Assembly: GCA_963665195.1 (NCBI GenBank)
Contig: OY762070.1
Coordinates: forward strand, 620,001 to 684,000
Length of the DNA: 64,000 nucleotides
Reading direction: 5' to 3'
From: VXYL01 sp963665195
GTDB taxonomy: Bacteria > Pseudomonadota > Gammaproteobacteria > Pseudomonadales > Azotimanducaceae
This document shows positions 24,234-33,259 of the stretch, piece after piece; within the stretch, counting starts at the first letter, position 1; the number at the start of each line of letters is the position of its first letter. The position numbers and the translations under genes were made by a program. A model generated the notes under the pieces. The model was given only the letters and a program-made list of their open reading frames with translations, did not search any database and was not told where the DNA came from.

Positions 24234-25787
24234 ATGGCCCGCGGCCGCATCATCCTGCTGAACGGCGCGTCGAGCGCCGGCAAGACGACGCTCGCGCACG
24301 CTATTCAAGACATGGCGCCGGAACCCATGCAGCTCGTCGCCCTCGACCAGTTCCGAGACGGCATGGCGGGACGCTTCCGGGGCATGAACTCGAAGGCCGG
24401 CGAACCCGGGTCGCGGGGCCTGAACGTCGTGCCGCGCGACGGACTCACCGGGCTCGAGTTCGGCGATGTCGGGCGGCTGACGCTCAAGGCCATGCGGCGC
24501 GCCATCGCCGCGGTGGCGGATGCCGGCATCGATGTCGTGGTCGACGATCTCTTGCTTGAGGGCGCTTTCCTCGACGACTATCTCGATGCGCTCGCCGGCT
24601 ACGATGTGCTGTTCGTCGGCGTGCGCTGCGACCTTGCCACGCTCAACCGGCGCGAGACGGCGCGTCCGGGCCGGTTTCCGGGCACCGCCGCGGCGCATTT
24701 CGAGCAGGTCCATGCCGGCTGCATCTACGACATCGAGATGGACACCGCCGCGGCGACGCCTCGCGAGTGCGCCGCCGCTGTATACGCTCGCTGGGGCGAA
24801 CCGCCGACCGCTTTCGATCGGCTCCGCGCAACTCGCCGCAAGGAGGCAACTTCCGTGCAGGAACCACTCAACGCAGCGCGCCTGCTGGCGGGCGTCTACG
24901 GCCACGAACTGGACTCGCCGCCCACCTACCCCGCGGGCGTCGCGCTGTCCGGGCGCCTGCGGCTCGCCGCGCTGGACGGCGATATTCGGGCGACGGCAAG
25001 CGCCATCGCCGATCTGACGACGCCGCTGGCGAACCGAGACATCGCCCTGCCTGCGGCGGCGCCTTGCCTCGCCGCTGCCTGCTTCGCCGACGAGTTGCAT
25101 GACGCGACGGGCGACGGCAAGTACCAGACGCTCCTGCTCGACGCCGCGGATCGCTTCGAGGCGGACCCGGACATCCGCGTCGAGGATTTCTTCTTCGCCG
25201 GAACGCTGCTCGGCCGCGCGTTCCGATTGAGCGGAGACAGCGGGTACGGCGAGCAGCTGCGCGAAGTCCTACTGCACACCGAGACGCGGCAGCCGAACGG
25301 CCTCTACTGGCACTGCGGGCAATCGCCGTGGCTGTGGGGCCGCGGCAACGCCTTCGCCGCCCTCGGTTTCGCGGAAGCCCTGAGCTACGTCGATGACGAC
25401 GACCTGCTCGCAGCACACTTGGCGCATTTGCGGGCGCTGGCGAAGCACCAGGACGAGGCCGGCCTGTGGCGGCAAGTCGTCGACGACTCGGCCACCAGAC
25501 CGGAACACAGCGCCACGACCATGATCGGCTGCGCGATCGCCCGCGGCGTGCGCCGTGGCTGGCTGCCGGCGGTACCGTGGCGGGCCGCCGCCGAACGGGC
25601 CTGGGAGGGCGCGGCGGCGCGCATCGGCCAGCGAGGCGAGATCGACGGCGTCTGCGTCGGCACGGGTCCACTAGACAGCCGCGACGCCTACGTCCGCCGG
25701 CCCTTCAGCCACGGCATCGATGCCCGCGGCGGCGCTTTCTCGCTGTGGTTCGCCGTCGAACTCCTGCGGATGCAGGGCGGTGCATAA
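24234..25787 (+). CDS. Fusion of a chloramphenicol-phosphotransferase-like kinase and a GH88/105-like hydrolase
   Basis: The 517-residue frame begins 2 nt after the preceding stop. Residues 1-185 are a P-loop kinase related to chloramphenicol 3-O-phosphotransferase (LLNGASSAGKTTLAHAIQ, then VVVDDLLLEGAF, VRCDLATLNRRE and PGRFPGTAAAHFEQVH). Residues from about 215 to the end resemble GH88/105 unsaturated glycuronyl hydrolases: alpha/alpha-barrel sequences with YWHCGQSPWLWGRGNAFAAL and HQDEAGLWRQVVDDSATRPE. A strong internal site (AGGAGG, then GTG at 24,855, residue 208) lies exactly at the boundary and in frame. The hydrolase may therefore also be made alone. This combination is not one I know. 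Confidence 0.75.
   Translation: MARGRIILLNGASSAGKTTLAHAIQDMAPEPMQLVALDQFRDGMAGRFRGMNSKAGEPGSRGLNVVPRDGLTGLEFGDVGRLTLKAMRRAIAAVADAGIDVVVDDLLLEGAFLDDYLDALAGYDVLFVGVRCDLATLNRRETARPGRFPGTAAAHFEQVHAGCIYDIEMDTAAATPRECAAAVYARWGEPPTAFDRLRATRRKEATSVQEPLNAARLLAGVYGHELDSPPTYPAGVALSGRLRLAALDGDIRATASAIADLTTPLANRDIALPAAAPCLAAACFADELHDATGDGKYQTLLLDAADRFEADPDIRVEDFFFAGTLLGRAFRLSGDSGYGEQLREVLLHTETRQPNGLYWHCGQSPWLWGRGNAFAALGFAEALSYVDDDDLLAAHLAHLRALAKHQDEAGLWRQVVDDSATRPEHSATTMIGCAIARGVRRGWLPAVPWRAAAERAWEGAAARIGQRGEIDGVCVGTGPLDSRDAYVRRPFSHGIDARGGAFSLWFAVELLRMQGGA
24841..24857 (+). promoter_or_regulatory. Internal Shine-Dalgarno and GTG start for the hydrolase half
   Basis: AGGAGG at 24,841-24,846 lies 8 nt before GTG at 24,855, in frame with the long fusion and exactly between the two domains. 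Confidence 0.55.
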
Positions 25788-26593
25788 TCGGCCCGACGAC
25801 CAACCCATCGAGGCCCGTTCTGAACGCCGAAGACCGCACCGCAGACCTCGACCGCTTCCGCGCCCTGATCGATGCCGCCAGCCGCATCGTCTTCTTCACC
25901 GGCGCCGGCATCAGCACGGAGTCGGGCATCCCGGACTTCCGCAGCCCCGGCACCGGGTTGTGGAACAAGATCAAGCCCATCGAGTTCCAGGACTTCGTGG
26001 CCTCGGAGGAGGTCCGCCAAGAGTCCTGGCGACGGCGCTTCGCGCCCAAGGAAGAGAGCAACTGGAGCGACGCCAAGCCGAACAAGGGCCATCTCGGCGT
26101 CGCCAAGCTCGTCGAAGAAGGCAAGGCAACGGCGGTCATCACCCAGAACGTGGACAACCTGCACCAGGACTCGGGCATCCCGGACGAGCAGGTCATCGAA
26201 CTGCACGGCAACACCCGCTACGCCAAGTGCCTGTCCTGCGAACTGCGCTACGAGCTGGCCGACCTCAAGCGCCAGTTCGAGACGCTCGGCCGCGTCGAAC
26301 CGTGCAGCCGCTGCGGCGGCATCGTCAAGACCGCCACCATCTCCTTCGGCCAGGCCATGCCCGAAGCCGCCATGGCCGAAGCCCAGGCGCACACCAACGC
26401 CTGCGACCTCTTCATCGTCATCGGCTCCTCACTCGTGGTCTACCCGGCGGCAGGCTTCCCGGAATACGCGAAACGCCTAGGCGCGAAGCTCGTGATCCTC
26501 AACAGAGAGCCGACGCCGCTCGACGGCATCGCGGACCTCGTGCTGCACGCGGAGATCGGTCCGACGATGAGCTACGTGGTGGGCGTGAATTAG
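25745..26593 (+). CDS. Sir2-family NAD-dependent protein deacylase (sirtuin)
   Basis: The sirtuin fold is complete: FFTGAGISTESGIPDFRSPG, ITQNVDNLHQDSG, the catalytic His in ELHGNTRYAKC, the zinc cysteines CLSC and CSRC, and VIGSSLVVYPAAGFP. The protein removes acyl groups from lysine using NAD. No ATG is in frame near the start; GTG at 25,745 overlaps the previous gene, and a CTG at 25,820 is possible. Its TAG overlaps the TAA of the convergent DUF4276 gene. Confidence 0.9.
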   Translation: MVRRRTPADAGRCIIGPTTNPSRPVLNAEDRTADLDRFRALIDAASRIVFFTGAGISTESGIPDFRSPGTGLWNKIKPIEFQDFVASEEVRQESWRRRFAPKEESNWSDAKPNKGHLGVAKLVEEGKATAVITQNVDNLHQDSGIPDEQVIELHGNTRYAKCLSCELRYELADLKRQFETLGRVEPCSRCGGIVKTATISFGQAMPEAAMAEAQAHTNACDLFIVIGSSLVVYPAAGFPEYAKRLGAKLVILNREPTPLDGIADLVLHAEIGPTMSYVVGVN

Positions 26594-27330
26594 GCGGGCC
26601 GGAGAGATTCGAGTCTGTCGAGCCACGCTCCGAAGTGCGGGCACTTCACTCGCAGAGTCCCCAGTCCGATACGCGCCGTGATGGTGGGACCGGACGCCAC
26701 CTTCGAGTAGGCAGGTATTGCCTTCAGGATTCTCTTCGACGGCGCCGTGTCGGGCTCGCCATCGATGAGTTCCGGTGAGTCGAACTCGGACGCCTCTTTG
26801 GCCAGGGGGATCACGTCGCGAGCAGAAGCGGGGTATTCGACGGCCAACTCTTCGGGGTCGGCCAGTACCAGCGCCCCGAACTCGTGCAGTTGGATGTAAG
26901 GCACGAGTCTGCGATCGCCGATGTCCTCCAGCAGCGCCTGCTGCAGGGCCACCACCCGCTCTCGCGGGTCCGACGGTGGCGGCACATCGTAGCCGGGGAA
27001 GTCCGCGGGAAGACGGAACAGGTCGAACATGGTGGTGAACCATACGTTCGACTGCCGCTGCTCGCGCATCCACCTGCAGACGTCACCACGAGCCTGAGCG
27101 TACCTGGTCAAGCCGCCACGATGCTTGATATTGCGCTTGCGGGATGTCTGCACGCACCGCACGTAGGCCGAGATCGATCTCTGCGCGAGGTGTGGGACCA
27201 GCAGCGTCTTGACGAACGTCTCCTCCGTTTGACCCTCCACCACGAAGTTGAGCGAACACCGCTCAAGGCCGACCTCCGAGTACGTTCTTCTCCCAAAGTT
27301 CGGAGATCGAGTATTCCTCAAGCCACTCAT
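26590..27330 (-). CDS. DUF4276-family (Toprim-like) protein, partner of the adjacent ATPase
   Basis: The 246-residue protein has the Toprim-like glutamate motif FVVEGQTEETFV, an Asp-containing motif TTMFDLFRLPADFPGY and a conserved YIQLHEFGALVLADP, features of DUF4276. Its ATG at 27,330 follows GAGGCG and lies 68 nt inside the end of the ATPase gene, so the two are coupled. A Toprim-like protein paired with a RecF/OLD-type ATPase resembles a split OLD nuclease system. A defence function is inferred, not shown. Confidence 0.8.
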   Translation of the reverse strand: MSGLRNTRSPNFGRRTYSEVGLERCSLNFVVEGQTEETFVKTLLVPHLAQRSISAYVRCVQTSRKRNIKHRGGLTRYAQARGDVCRWMREQRQSNVWFTTMFDLFRLPADFPGYDVPPPSDPRERVVALQQALLEDIGDRRLVPYIQLHEFGALVLADPEELAVEYPASARDVIPLAKEASEFDSPELIDGEPDTAPSKRILKAIPAYSKVASGPTITARIGLGTLRVKCPHFGAWLDRLESLRPA

Positions 27331-28372
27331 GCAGCGCCTCGGGATCCGGGCGTTTGAAGGAAGACGTCCGCCCGTCGCGCTCTACCACCACGATGTCCTC
27401 GGGCTCAAAGCAGTCGATCAGCAACGTCGACTGCGTGGCGACGATCACCTGCACGGTCTGCGAGACGGCCCGGATCAGATCTCCCACCACGTTGATGGCG
27501 TAGGGGTGCAGGCCGAGCTCCGGCTCGTCCAAGATGAGCACATCCGGCAACTCGTCGTGCGGCAGGGAGAGGACCGTAAGCAAGGCAGTCGTGCGCAGCA
27601 TGCCGTCTGATGCCTGGGGCGCCGTGAACACGCGGTCCGATCCGTGCTCGCGCCAGCCGAGCATGACCGACCCGTGAACTGGATCGAGTTCGAAGTCGGC
27701 GAAGAAGGGCAGAACCAGGCGCATCGCTTGCACGATCCTCTGGTAGCACGGCCCGTCGTTCTCCCTGATGCGCAAAAGCACGGCGGCGATGTTCGCAGCG
27801 TCCTCCTTCAGCCATCTAGAGTCGTCTGCAGACCACTTGCAGCGCATGCGGGCGGTGTACGAGGTGTTGTGGAACTGGTATACGATGATCTTGCTCAGGA
27901 TGTCGCGGATGACCCGTGCGGTCTGGTCGTCCGCTGCTCTGGCAAGCAACCGGGGCGATGCGTGTCCTGCGCCGCTGCCCCGCCACTGTCCCGAAATCGG
28001 GTTCGATGGATTTTCGAGCTTGTACTCCTCTTGAGCGAATACGAGCGTATCTCCCGCGGCGAAAAACAGCCTGAACCGATAGTGGTTTTCGCCGGCCGGG
28101 CTACGCATGGTCAACTCCGCTTCGATCTCGCGCGTGGTCTCCGGACCGTCATGCAACAGTGCGCTCGCGCCGCCTTGCTGGGCGATGTGGAGCGGAAGGT
28201 TGTCGGGGCCGGATAGCGCCCAGCACATCATGCGAAAGAACGAGATGAAGTTGGACTTGCCGGCGCCGTTGGCACCGATCAACGCCGTCAGTCGACCGGG
28301 CTGGAACCGCTTGAGCGCCTTGATGGTCTTGAAGCCCTTTATCGTTACTGCTTCAAGTGTATTGCGTACCAC
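27263..28372 (-). CDS. AAA_21/RecF-like ATPase paired with DUF4276
   Basis: The 369-residue protein starts at GTG 28,372; the frame is open further upstream to 28,561 but without homology-like sequence. It has Walker A LIGANGAGKSNFISFF at about residue 35, a Walker B DVLILDEPELGLHP with the catalytic Glu, and IVATQSTLLIDCF, as in SMC/RecF/OLD-type ATPases. The closely overlapping downstream gene carries a Toprim-like domain. Together they would form an ATP-gated nuclease or effector pair. Confidence 0.83.
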   Translation of the reverse strand: MVRNTLEAVTIKGFKTIKALKRFQPGRLTALIGANGAGKSNFISFFRMMCWALSGPDNLPLHIAQQGGASALLHDGPETTREIEAELTMRSPAGENHYRFRLFFAAGDTLVFAQEEYKLENPSNPISGQWRGSGAGHASPRLLARAADDQTARVIRDILSKIIVYQFHNTSYTARMRCKWSADDSRWLKEDAANIAAVLLRIRENDGPCYQRIVQAMRLVLPFFADFELDPVHGSVMLGWREHGSDRVFTAPQASDGMLRTTALLTVLSLPHDELPDVLILDEPELGLHPYAINVVGDLIRAVSQTVQVIVATQSTLLIDCFEPEDIVVVERDGRTSSFKRPDPEALHEWLEEYSISELWEKNVLGGRP

Positions 28373-28481
28373 GGTGCCGTCTGTATCCAGCTCGAAGGCG
28401 GTCCAGCCTAGCACGGAAGCAGCCGCTCGGCTGATGTCCGCAATGCGCGGCGAGCCGGCGGACCATGTCGGTCGTCCGGCA

Positions 28482-30707
28482 TCAGCGGCCCGCCGCGCCC
28501 TGTTCGGCCAGGGCGCGTTGCAGGTTGTCGCGAGCCTGCCCGTTCTCCGGGTCGAGGGCAAGGGCGCGTTCGAGGCTGGCGATCCCGTCCTCGCGCTCGC
28601 CGAGCTGCAGCAGCACTGCGCCTAGGTTGGCGTGCGTGGTTGCGCTGTCGGGGTCCACGTCCGTCAACGCGCGGTAGTGCGCCAGCGCATCCCGATGGCG
28701 ACCCTGGCCGAAGCGCAGCAGCGCCAGATGATCGAGCGCCTCCGGGTGTCGCGGGTCGATTCGGAGCAGCGCTTCGTAGTGCTCTGCCGCCTGGTCCGGT
28801 CGTCCCAATGCGCTGGTCGCGTGGCCGAGCAGCAGATTGAGCTGCGCTCGATCGGCGCTTTCCGGGTCGCCCATTTCCAGAGCGCGGCCCATCGGCTCGA
28901 TCGCTTCCTCCAAGCGACCGACCTGGTAGAGCGCCTTGCCGAGATTGCCGTGGTGGTTCGCGACTTCCGGCCGCAACTCCACCAATGTCCGATACGCGCC
29001 GCCCGCCTCCTCGAACCTGTCGCGCTCGAACCAGGCCGCAGCCAAGTGATCCAGCGCTTCGATGATGCCCGGGTCGCGCCGGTCCAGCGCGAGCCCAGCG
29101 CGCAGATATTCCTCGGCCTCATCGAGTCGGCCCAGCTTGAGCAGCGCCTTGCCAGCGTTGCTGCGCAAGTCCGCATTCTTCTCGTCGTGGGCGATGGCGA
29201 TCAGAACCTGCTCCAGCGCTTCCTCAGGTCGGTCGAGGGCGAGGTAGACCGCGCCGAGGTTGTTGCGCGCGACGGCTGCGCCTGGCGCCCTTTCCACGGC
29301 GATCAATGCTGCCGCCAGACCCTCCTCGTGGCGACCGGCTTCGAGCAGGGCGGGCGCGAGATTGGCATGCGCGCCCTGCGCCTCCGGGTTGCCGGCGACG
29401 ATGTGGCTGAACAGCGTCAGCGGGTTCTGCCAAAGCGTCGTCTGCTGAAAGGACGCCGTGCCAAGGGCCGCGAAGAGCAGCACGGCAAGGGCCTGCCCGC
29501 TACGCAGAACGGCCGTTGCGCCGCCGCTGCTGCCATGATCCTGAAGCCGGGTACGCGTCCACTCGATGCCGCGTACAGCAGCGCCCGCGGCAAGGGTGAG
29601 CACCGCCGCGCAGGCGAGGTATTGGTAGCGATCCGCCGCGAAGGAGAACTGCATGTAGCCAAAGTCGACGAAGCCAAGCACAGGGGCAAGGGTCAGGGCG
29701 AAAAAGGCCGCCGCCACCAGCGGCCCGCGCCCGATGCGTCTTCGCAAGAACCATAACGCCGCCGCCACACCGGTGGCCGCTGCGAGCGCCAACCAGCCGA
29801 TGGCCCGCGTCGCGTCGACCGGCCAATGCGGATAGATCACGACAATGTCCGCCGGCCAGGCCAGCTTGCCGATGTAGAACCAGAGCGTCTGCGCGGCAAG
29901 CGTCACGCGGTCCAGCACGGAGTAGTCGAAGCCGATCGCTTCGCGGCCCTGGTAGTAGGCCTTGTCTGCCAGCCCCAAGGCCAAGCCCACGGCGAAGAAA
30001 GGCGCGAGGCGCACGACATCCAGCCACGCGACCTTGCCGTCGCGCCAGAAGTGCCACAGCAAGAGCGCCGCCGGCAAGGTCACCGCCATCGACTTCGCCA
30101 GCACGCTCGCCGCGAACAGAGTCAGCGCCAGCGCATAGCGGCCGATGCGCGCCATCCCCGGTGGGGACGCCAGGAACTTCAGCCACGTAAGCACCGCGCA
30201 CAGATAGAACAGCGTCATGAGGAGGTCTTTGCGGGCGATGACCCAGGCGACGACTTCGGCATGCACGGGATGGATGGCGAACAGGCCCGCCGCGAGCCAA
30301 GGGGCGGCCGGATGGTGCAGGACCGACCCGGAGCTCGCGGCGAGCCGCGGCAGCAGTCGCCAAAGCAGCAGCGTGTTGACGAGGTGCAGCGCCAGATTGA
30401 CCAGATGGAAGCCGAGCGCGCTGTAGCCGTAGAGCTTGTGCTCGAGCCAATACGAGGTGTACAGCAGCGGCCAGTAGTGGCCTTCCGAGGCGATGCTCCT
30501 CGGCGCCAGCCAGATGTCCTTGATGCCTCCCCAGTCCCGCACCGGCCAAGCATCGAGGAACGCCGCGTCGTCCCAGACGAAGTCCGCCGAAGTCACCGGC
30601 CAATAGCTCGCGAGGACCAGTCCGGCCAATGCGATCGCGGCGCCGAGCTCGCCGCGGCGGCGCGTCCATGCCGGTCGCAAGGCGTCCCAAGTCCAGCGCC
30701 GGTTCAC
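28482..30707 (-). CDS. Polytopic membrane protein with C-terminal TPR repeats (TMTC-like)
   Basis: The 741-residue protein starts at GTG 30,707, 3 nt after the VWA gene. The N-terminal half has about ten membrane helices with the glycosyltransferase-like motifs SADFVWDDAAFL and GLFAIHPVHAEVVAWVIARK (DUF1736/TMTC type). The C-terminal half, from about residue 430, contains around eight TPR motifs (ARNNLGAVYLALDRPEEALE, HHGNLGKALYQVGRLEEAIE, THANLGAVLLQLGEREDGIA). The family is thought to transfer sugars or assemble surface structures; the function here is unknown. Confidence 0.82.
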   Translation of the reverse strand: MNRRWTWDALRPAWTRRRGELGAAIALAGLVLASYWPVTSADFVWDDAAFLDAWPVRDWGGIKDIWLAPRSIASEGHYWPLLYTSYWLEHKLYGYSALGFHLVNLALHLVNTLLLWRLLPRLAASSGSVLHHPAAPWLAAGLFAIHPVHAEVVAWVIARKDLLMTLFYLCAVLTWLKFLASPPGMARIGRYALALTLFAASVLAKSMAVTLPAALLLWHFWRDGKVAWLDVVRLAPFFAVGLALGLADKAYYQGREAIGFDYSVLDRVTLAAQTLWFYIGKLAWPADIVVIYPHWPVDATRAIGWLALAAATGVAAALWFLRRRIGRGPLVAAAFFALTLAPVLGFVDFGYMQFSFAADRYQYLACAAVLTLAAGAAVRGIEWTRTRLQDHGSSGGATAVLRSGQALAVLLFAALGTASFQQTTLWQNPLTLFSHIVAGNPEAQGAHANLAPALLEAGRHEEGLAAALIAVERAPGAAVARNNLGAVYLALDRPEEALEQVLIAIAHDEKNADLRSNAGKALLKLGRLDEAEEYLRAGLALDRRDPGIIEALDHLAAAWFERDRFEEAGGAYRTLVELRPEVANHHGNLGKALYQVGRLEEAIEPMGRALEMGDPESADRAQLNLLLGHATSALGRPDQAAEHYEALLRIDPRHPEALDHLALLRFGQGRHRDALAHYRALTDVDPDSATTHANLGAVLLQLGEREDGIASLERALALDPENGQARDNLQRALAEQGAAGR

Positions 30708-30710
30708 GAC

Positions 30711-32105
30711 TCAGCGCGTCGCGAGCAGCAGCCGGTCGGCGAAGCGTTCGATGTCGCGCAGCTTGTTGCAGGTCTCGACGCGAAAGCAGTGCGGCGCGTA
30801 GCGGCGCATCTCCGAGTCGCCCTCCCGCCACTGCTCGCGGGCCTCCGGGTTCAGCCAGTAGGTCTGCTTGGCGCGCCTTGCGAGCTCCTCGAAGATTTGC
30901 GGGCGCGGGTCGTAGTAGTTGCTGCGAGCATCGCCAAGCACGATCAGCGTCGAGCGCTGGTCGATGTCGGTGCCGCACAACTCGCGGAAATCCTGGAACG
31001 CGCGGGCGTAGTCCGTGTTGCCCTTGCCCCAGGTGAAGAGGGCCTCCTCGATGGCTGCGTCCGAGGCGCGGTCGCGCATCACGTCGGTCACCTCGCCCAA
31101 GCGGCTGGAGAAGGCGAAGGCGCGGATGTTCGGCAGCACGTCGGTGAGCTCGTAGAGGAACAGCAGCAGGAAGCGGGCGACGCGGGCCACCGAGTTGCTC
31201 ACGTCGCAGAGCACGAACACGGTCGCCTTCTCGCGCTTCTGCCGCCGCCATTGCAGGTCGAATACCGCGCCGTCGTAGGCGACATTGCGGCGCAGCGTGC
31301 GCTTGATGTCGAGTACGCCTCGTTGGGCGCGGCGAGCGCGGCGGCGGTGCTCCTTGGCGAGCTTCTCCGCAAGCTTCTCGACCACCCGACGCACCTCCTG
31401 ATGGTAGGCGAGCGGCAGCTGGTCGAGGTTCGACTTGAGCGCCGCTTCGAGCAGTGCGCGCTTGCCGGATGCGTCCACATGCAGCCGGTACTGCGCATCG
31501 ACGTAGCTGCGTATCTCGTCGTGGAAGTACTGCCGCAGATAGCGCATGAGCGGCTGCATGGACGCGGCCTCGACACCGCCGCCGCCCACCAAGGCATCGA
31601 GTTCATCCAGCGCCAGCGCTTCGGCGATCTGCCGAGCGTAGTGCGATTTCTCGCGCAAGCTCTTGATTTCGTGGATGTTAAGCTCGGCTGCTGTCTGCTG
31701 CACCCGGTGCGCCAAGCGATCCCGGTCGTCGGCGATCACGGCTGCCACCGCATCGGCCAGGTGGGCGGAGACGACGCCTTCGAGTTCGGCGCGGGCGGCC
31801 TCGGCGTCCACGCCGCGCAGGAAGACGCGCTTGGCAGGGGCGCGGAAGGCGAGCTGGCCGAAGAAGCGCTCGAAGGTGTCGTCGAAGCGCTCCTTCTCCG
31901 TTCGCGACTTGGCCAGCGCCAGCGACAGCGCGTCCTTGAGCAGCGCCCTGTCGGCGATGCCGACCCGATCGACGATGTCGAAGGCGGTCAGCGTCTCCGC
32001 CGGCGAGACCCGCACCTCGGCGTTGCGCAGCGCCGCGACGAAGCGCGTGAAGGTGACGTCCACCGGCTCCGCCGCCGTCGGAATCGGGTCGCTAGCCGGC
32101 CGCAA
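30711..32105 (-). CDS. VWA-domain protein, CoxE-like
   Basis: The 464-residue protein has a long helical N-terminus and a C-terminal VWA domain with MIDAS motif FVLCDVSNSVARVARF and later GKGNTDYARAF and LIVLGDARSNYYDP. CoxE-like VWA proteins usually act with a MoxR AAA ATPase in metal-centre maturation, but no MoxR gene is present here. The start is uncertain (TTG at 32,105 or GTG at 32,063). It overlaps the preceding diiron gene by 14 nt at the TTG start, so the two probably work together. Confidence 0.82.
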   Translation of the reverse strand: MRPASDPIPTAAEPVDVTFTRFVAALRNAEVRVSPAETLTAFDIVDRVGIADRALLKDALSLALAKSRTEKERFDDTFERFFGQLAFRAPAKRVFLRGVDAEAARAELEGVVSAHLADAVAAVIADDRDRLAHRVQQTAAELNIHEIKSLREKSHYARQIAEALALDELDALVGGGGVEAASMQPLMRYLRQYFHDEIRSYVDAQYRLHVDASGKRALLEAALKSNLDQLPLAYHQEVRRVVEKLAEKLAKEHRRRARRAQRGVLDIKRTLRRNVAYDGAVFDLQWRRQKREKATVFVLCDVSNSVARVARFLLLFLYELTDVLPNIRAFAFSSRLGEVTDVMRDRASDAAIEEALFTWGKGNTDYARAFQDFRELCGTDIDQRSTLIVLGDARSNYYDPRPQIFEELARRAKQTYWLNPEAREQWREGDSEMRRYAPHCFRVETCNKLRDIERFADRLLLATR

Positions 32106-33201
32106 TGTCCAGCGGCTTCTCCAGCTCGCGCCAGTCGATGTCGCCGTCCGTCGCCAGATCCTCGAAGTCCAGCACGCCCATCTCCTCGAACTTGGGCCGG
32201 ATGCGGTCCGTCAACAGGCCGATGCGCTTGAGGTTCGGGATGATGCGGGCGTAGAGCATGTTGAGGAAGTCGGCGTTCAGGCCGCGTTCCACGAGGGCGC
32301 GGCGGGCGTCGTCCACATCCCAGCCGAAGTAGCGGAAGACATCGTTCGCGATGAGCCGGTCGCGGCTGACGATGCAGGCCTCGTAGGCGAAGGCGGCCCG
32401 GTCTTCGCGCTCCTGCTCCGTGAGCGTGGCGACGAACTCCTCCAGGTAGTTGACGCCGAAGGTGACGTGGCGCGCTTCGTCGCGGATCACCAGATAGAGC
32501 AGGTCCTTCAGCACCGGGTCCGGCGTCTGGCTGCGGGCGACGTGGAAGGCGGAGAGCGCGAGGCCCTCTAGGATGATCTGCATGCCGATGAACTTGAGGT
32601 CCCAGCGCTGGTCGGTGAGGATCTTGTCGAGCAGGTCCTTGAGGCCGCCGGTTACCGGATAGGAGAACCCGACTTTCGTCTGCAGGTAGCGGTTGAAGAC
32701 CTCGACGTGGCGGGCCTCGTCGAAAGTCTGCGATGCCGCATAGAGCTTGGCGTTGAAGCTCGGCGCGCAGGAAGCGAGTTGCGAAGCCACCAGGAGCGCT
32801 CCCTGTTCGCCGTGCAGGAACTGCGACAGGGACCAGGCGTTGTCGTGGCTGATGAACTCCATCTTGCGCTCGTCCGGCAGCTCGTCGAACGGCGCGTAGC
32901 CGTTCCAGTCGTACTCGCCGATCAGCTCGTCGCGCCGTTCGGCGCTGAGCGGCGGCGCTTCGTGGAAGTCCGGGTTCTGGCGCCAGTCCACCGCGGTGGA
33001 GGCGTTCCAGTTCAATTCCTTGCCGAGCTCGTAGAGGCGCCGGATGCGGTCGTCGGCTACCCGATAGTCCCAGTTGTAGGCGCCGTCGAGCGGCGTGCGG
33101 AAGAGTTCCGCCAGGTGCGCGGCCTGCTCCGTGTCGCGGTCCACGGCGGGATCGAATGACGCGAGCTTGCGCGGCGCGCTGTCGACGTAGTGGATGTCCA
33201 T
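32092..33201 (-). CDS. Ferritin-like diiron protein
   Basis: The 369-residue product starts at an ATG with GAGGAAG upstream. Two E...ExxH sets are visible: LHGEQGALLVASQL with FDEARHVEVFNRYL, and ILEGLALSAFH with RDEARHVTFGVNYL. This is the diiron site of the ferritin-like/R2-like superfamily. The activity is unknown (oxygenase or hydroxylase is likely). Overlap with the CoxE-like VWA gene suggests that the VWA protein helps mature it. Confidence 0.85.
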   Translation of the reverse strand: MDIHYVDSAPRKLASFDPAVDRDTEQAAHLAELFRTPLDGAYNWDYRVADDRIRRLYELGKELNWNASTAVDWRQNPDFHEAPPLSAERRDELIGEYDWNGYAPFDELPDERKMEFISHDNAWSLSQFLHGEQGALLVASQLASCAPSFNAKLYAASQTFDEARHVEVFNRYLQTKVGFSYPVTGGLKDLLDKILTDQRWDLKFIGMQIILEGLALSAFHVARSQTPDPVLKDLLYLVIRDEARHVTFGVNYLEEFVATLTEQEREDRAAFAYEACIVSRDRLIANDVFRYFGWDVDDARRALVERGLNADFLNMLYARIIPNLKRIGLLTDRIRPKFEEMGVLDFEDLATDGDIDWRELEKPLDIAAG

Positions 33202-33259
33202 GGCTTCCTCGCGGTTGCGGTTGTGTTGCGCGAACGGCATTGTAGCGCCGCATCGGGCG

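Noticed and set aside
26590..28372. Assignment of the ATPase pair to the PARIS system
   Set aside because: PARIS uses an ATPase with a DUF4435 protein; the partner here has DUF4276-type motifs, so only a general likeness is claimed.
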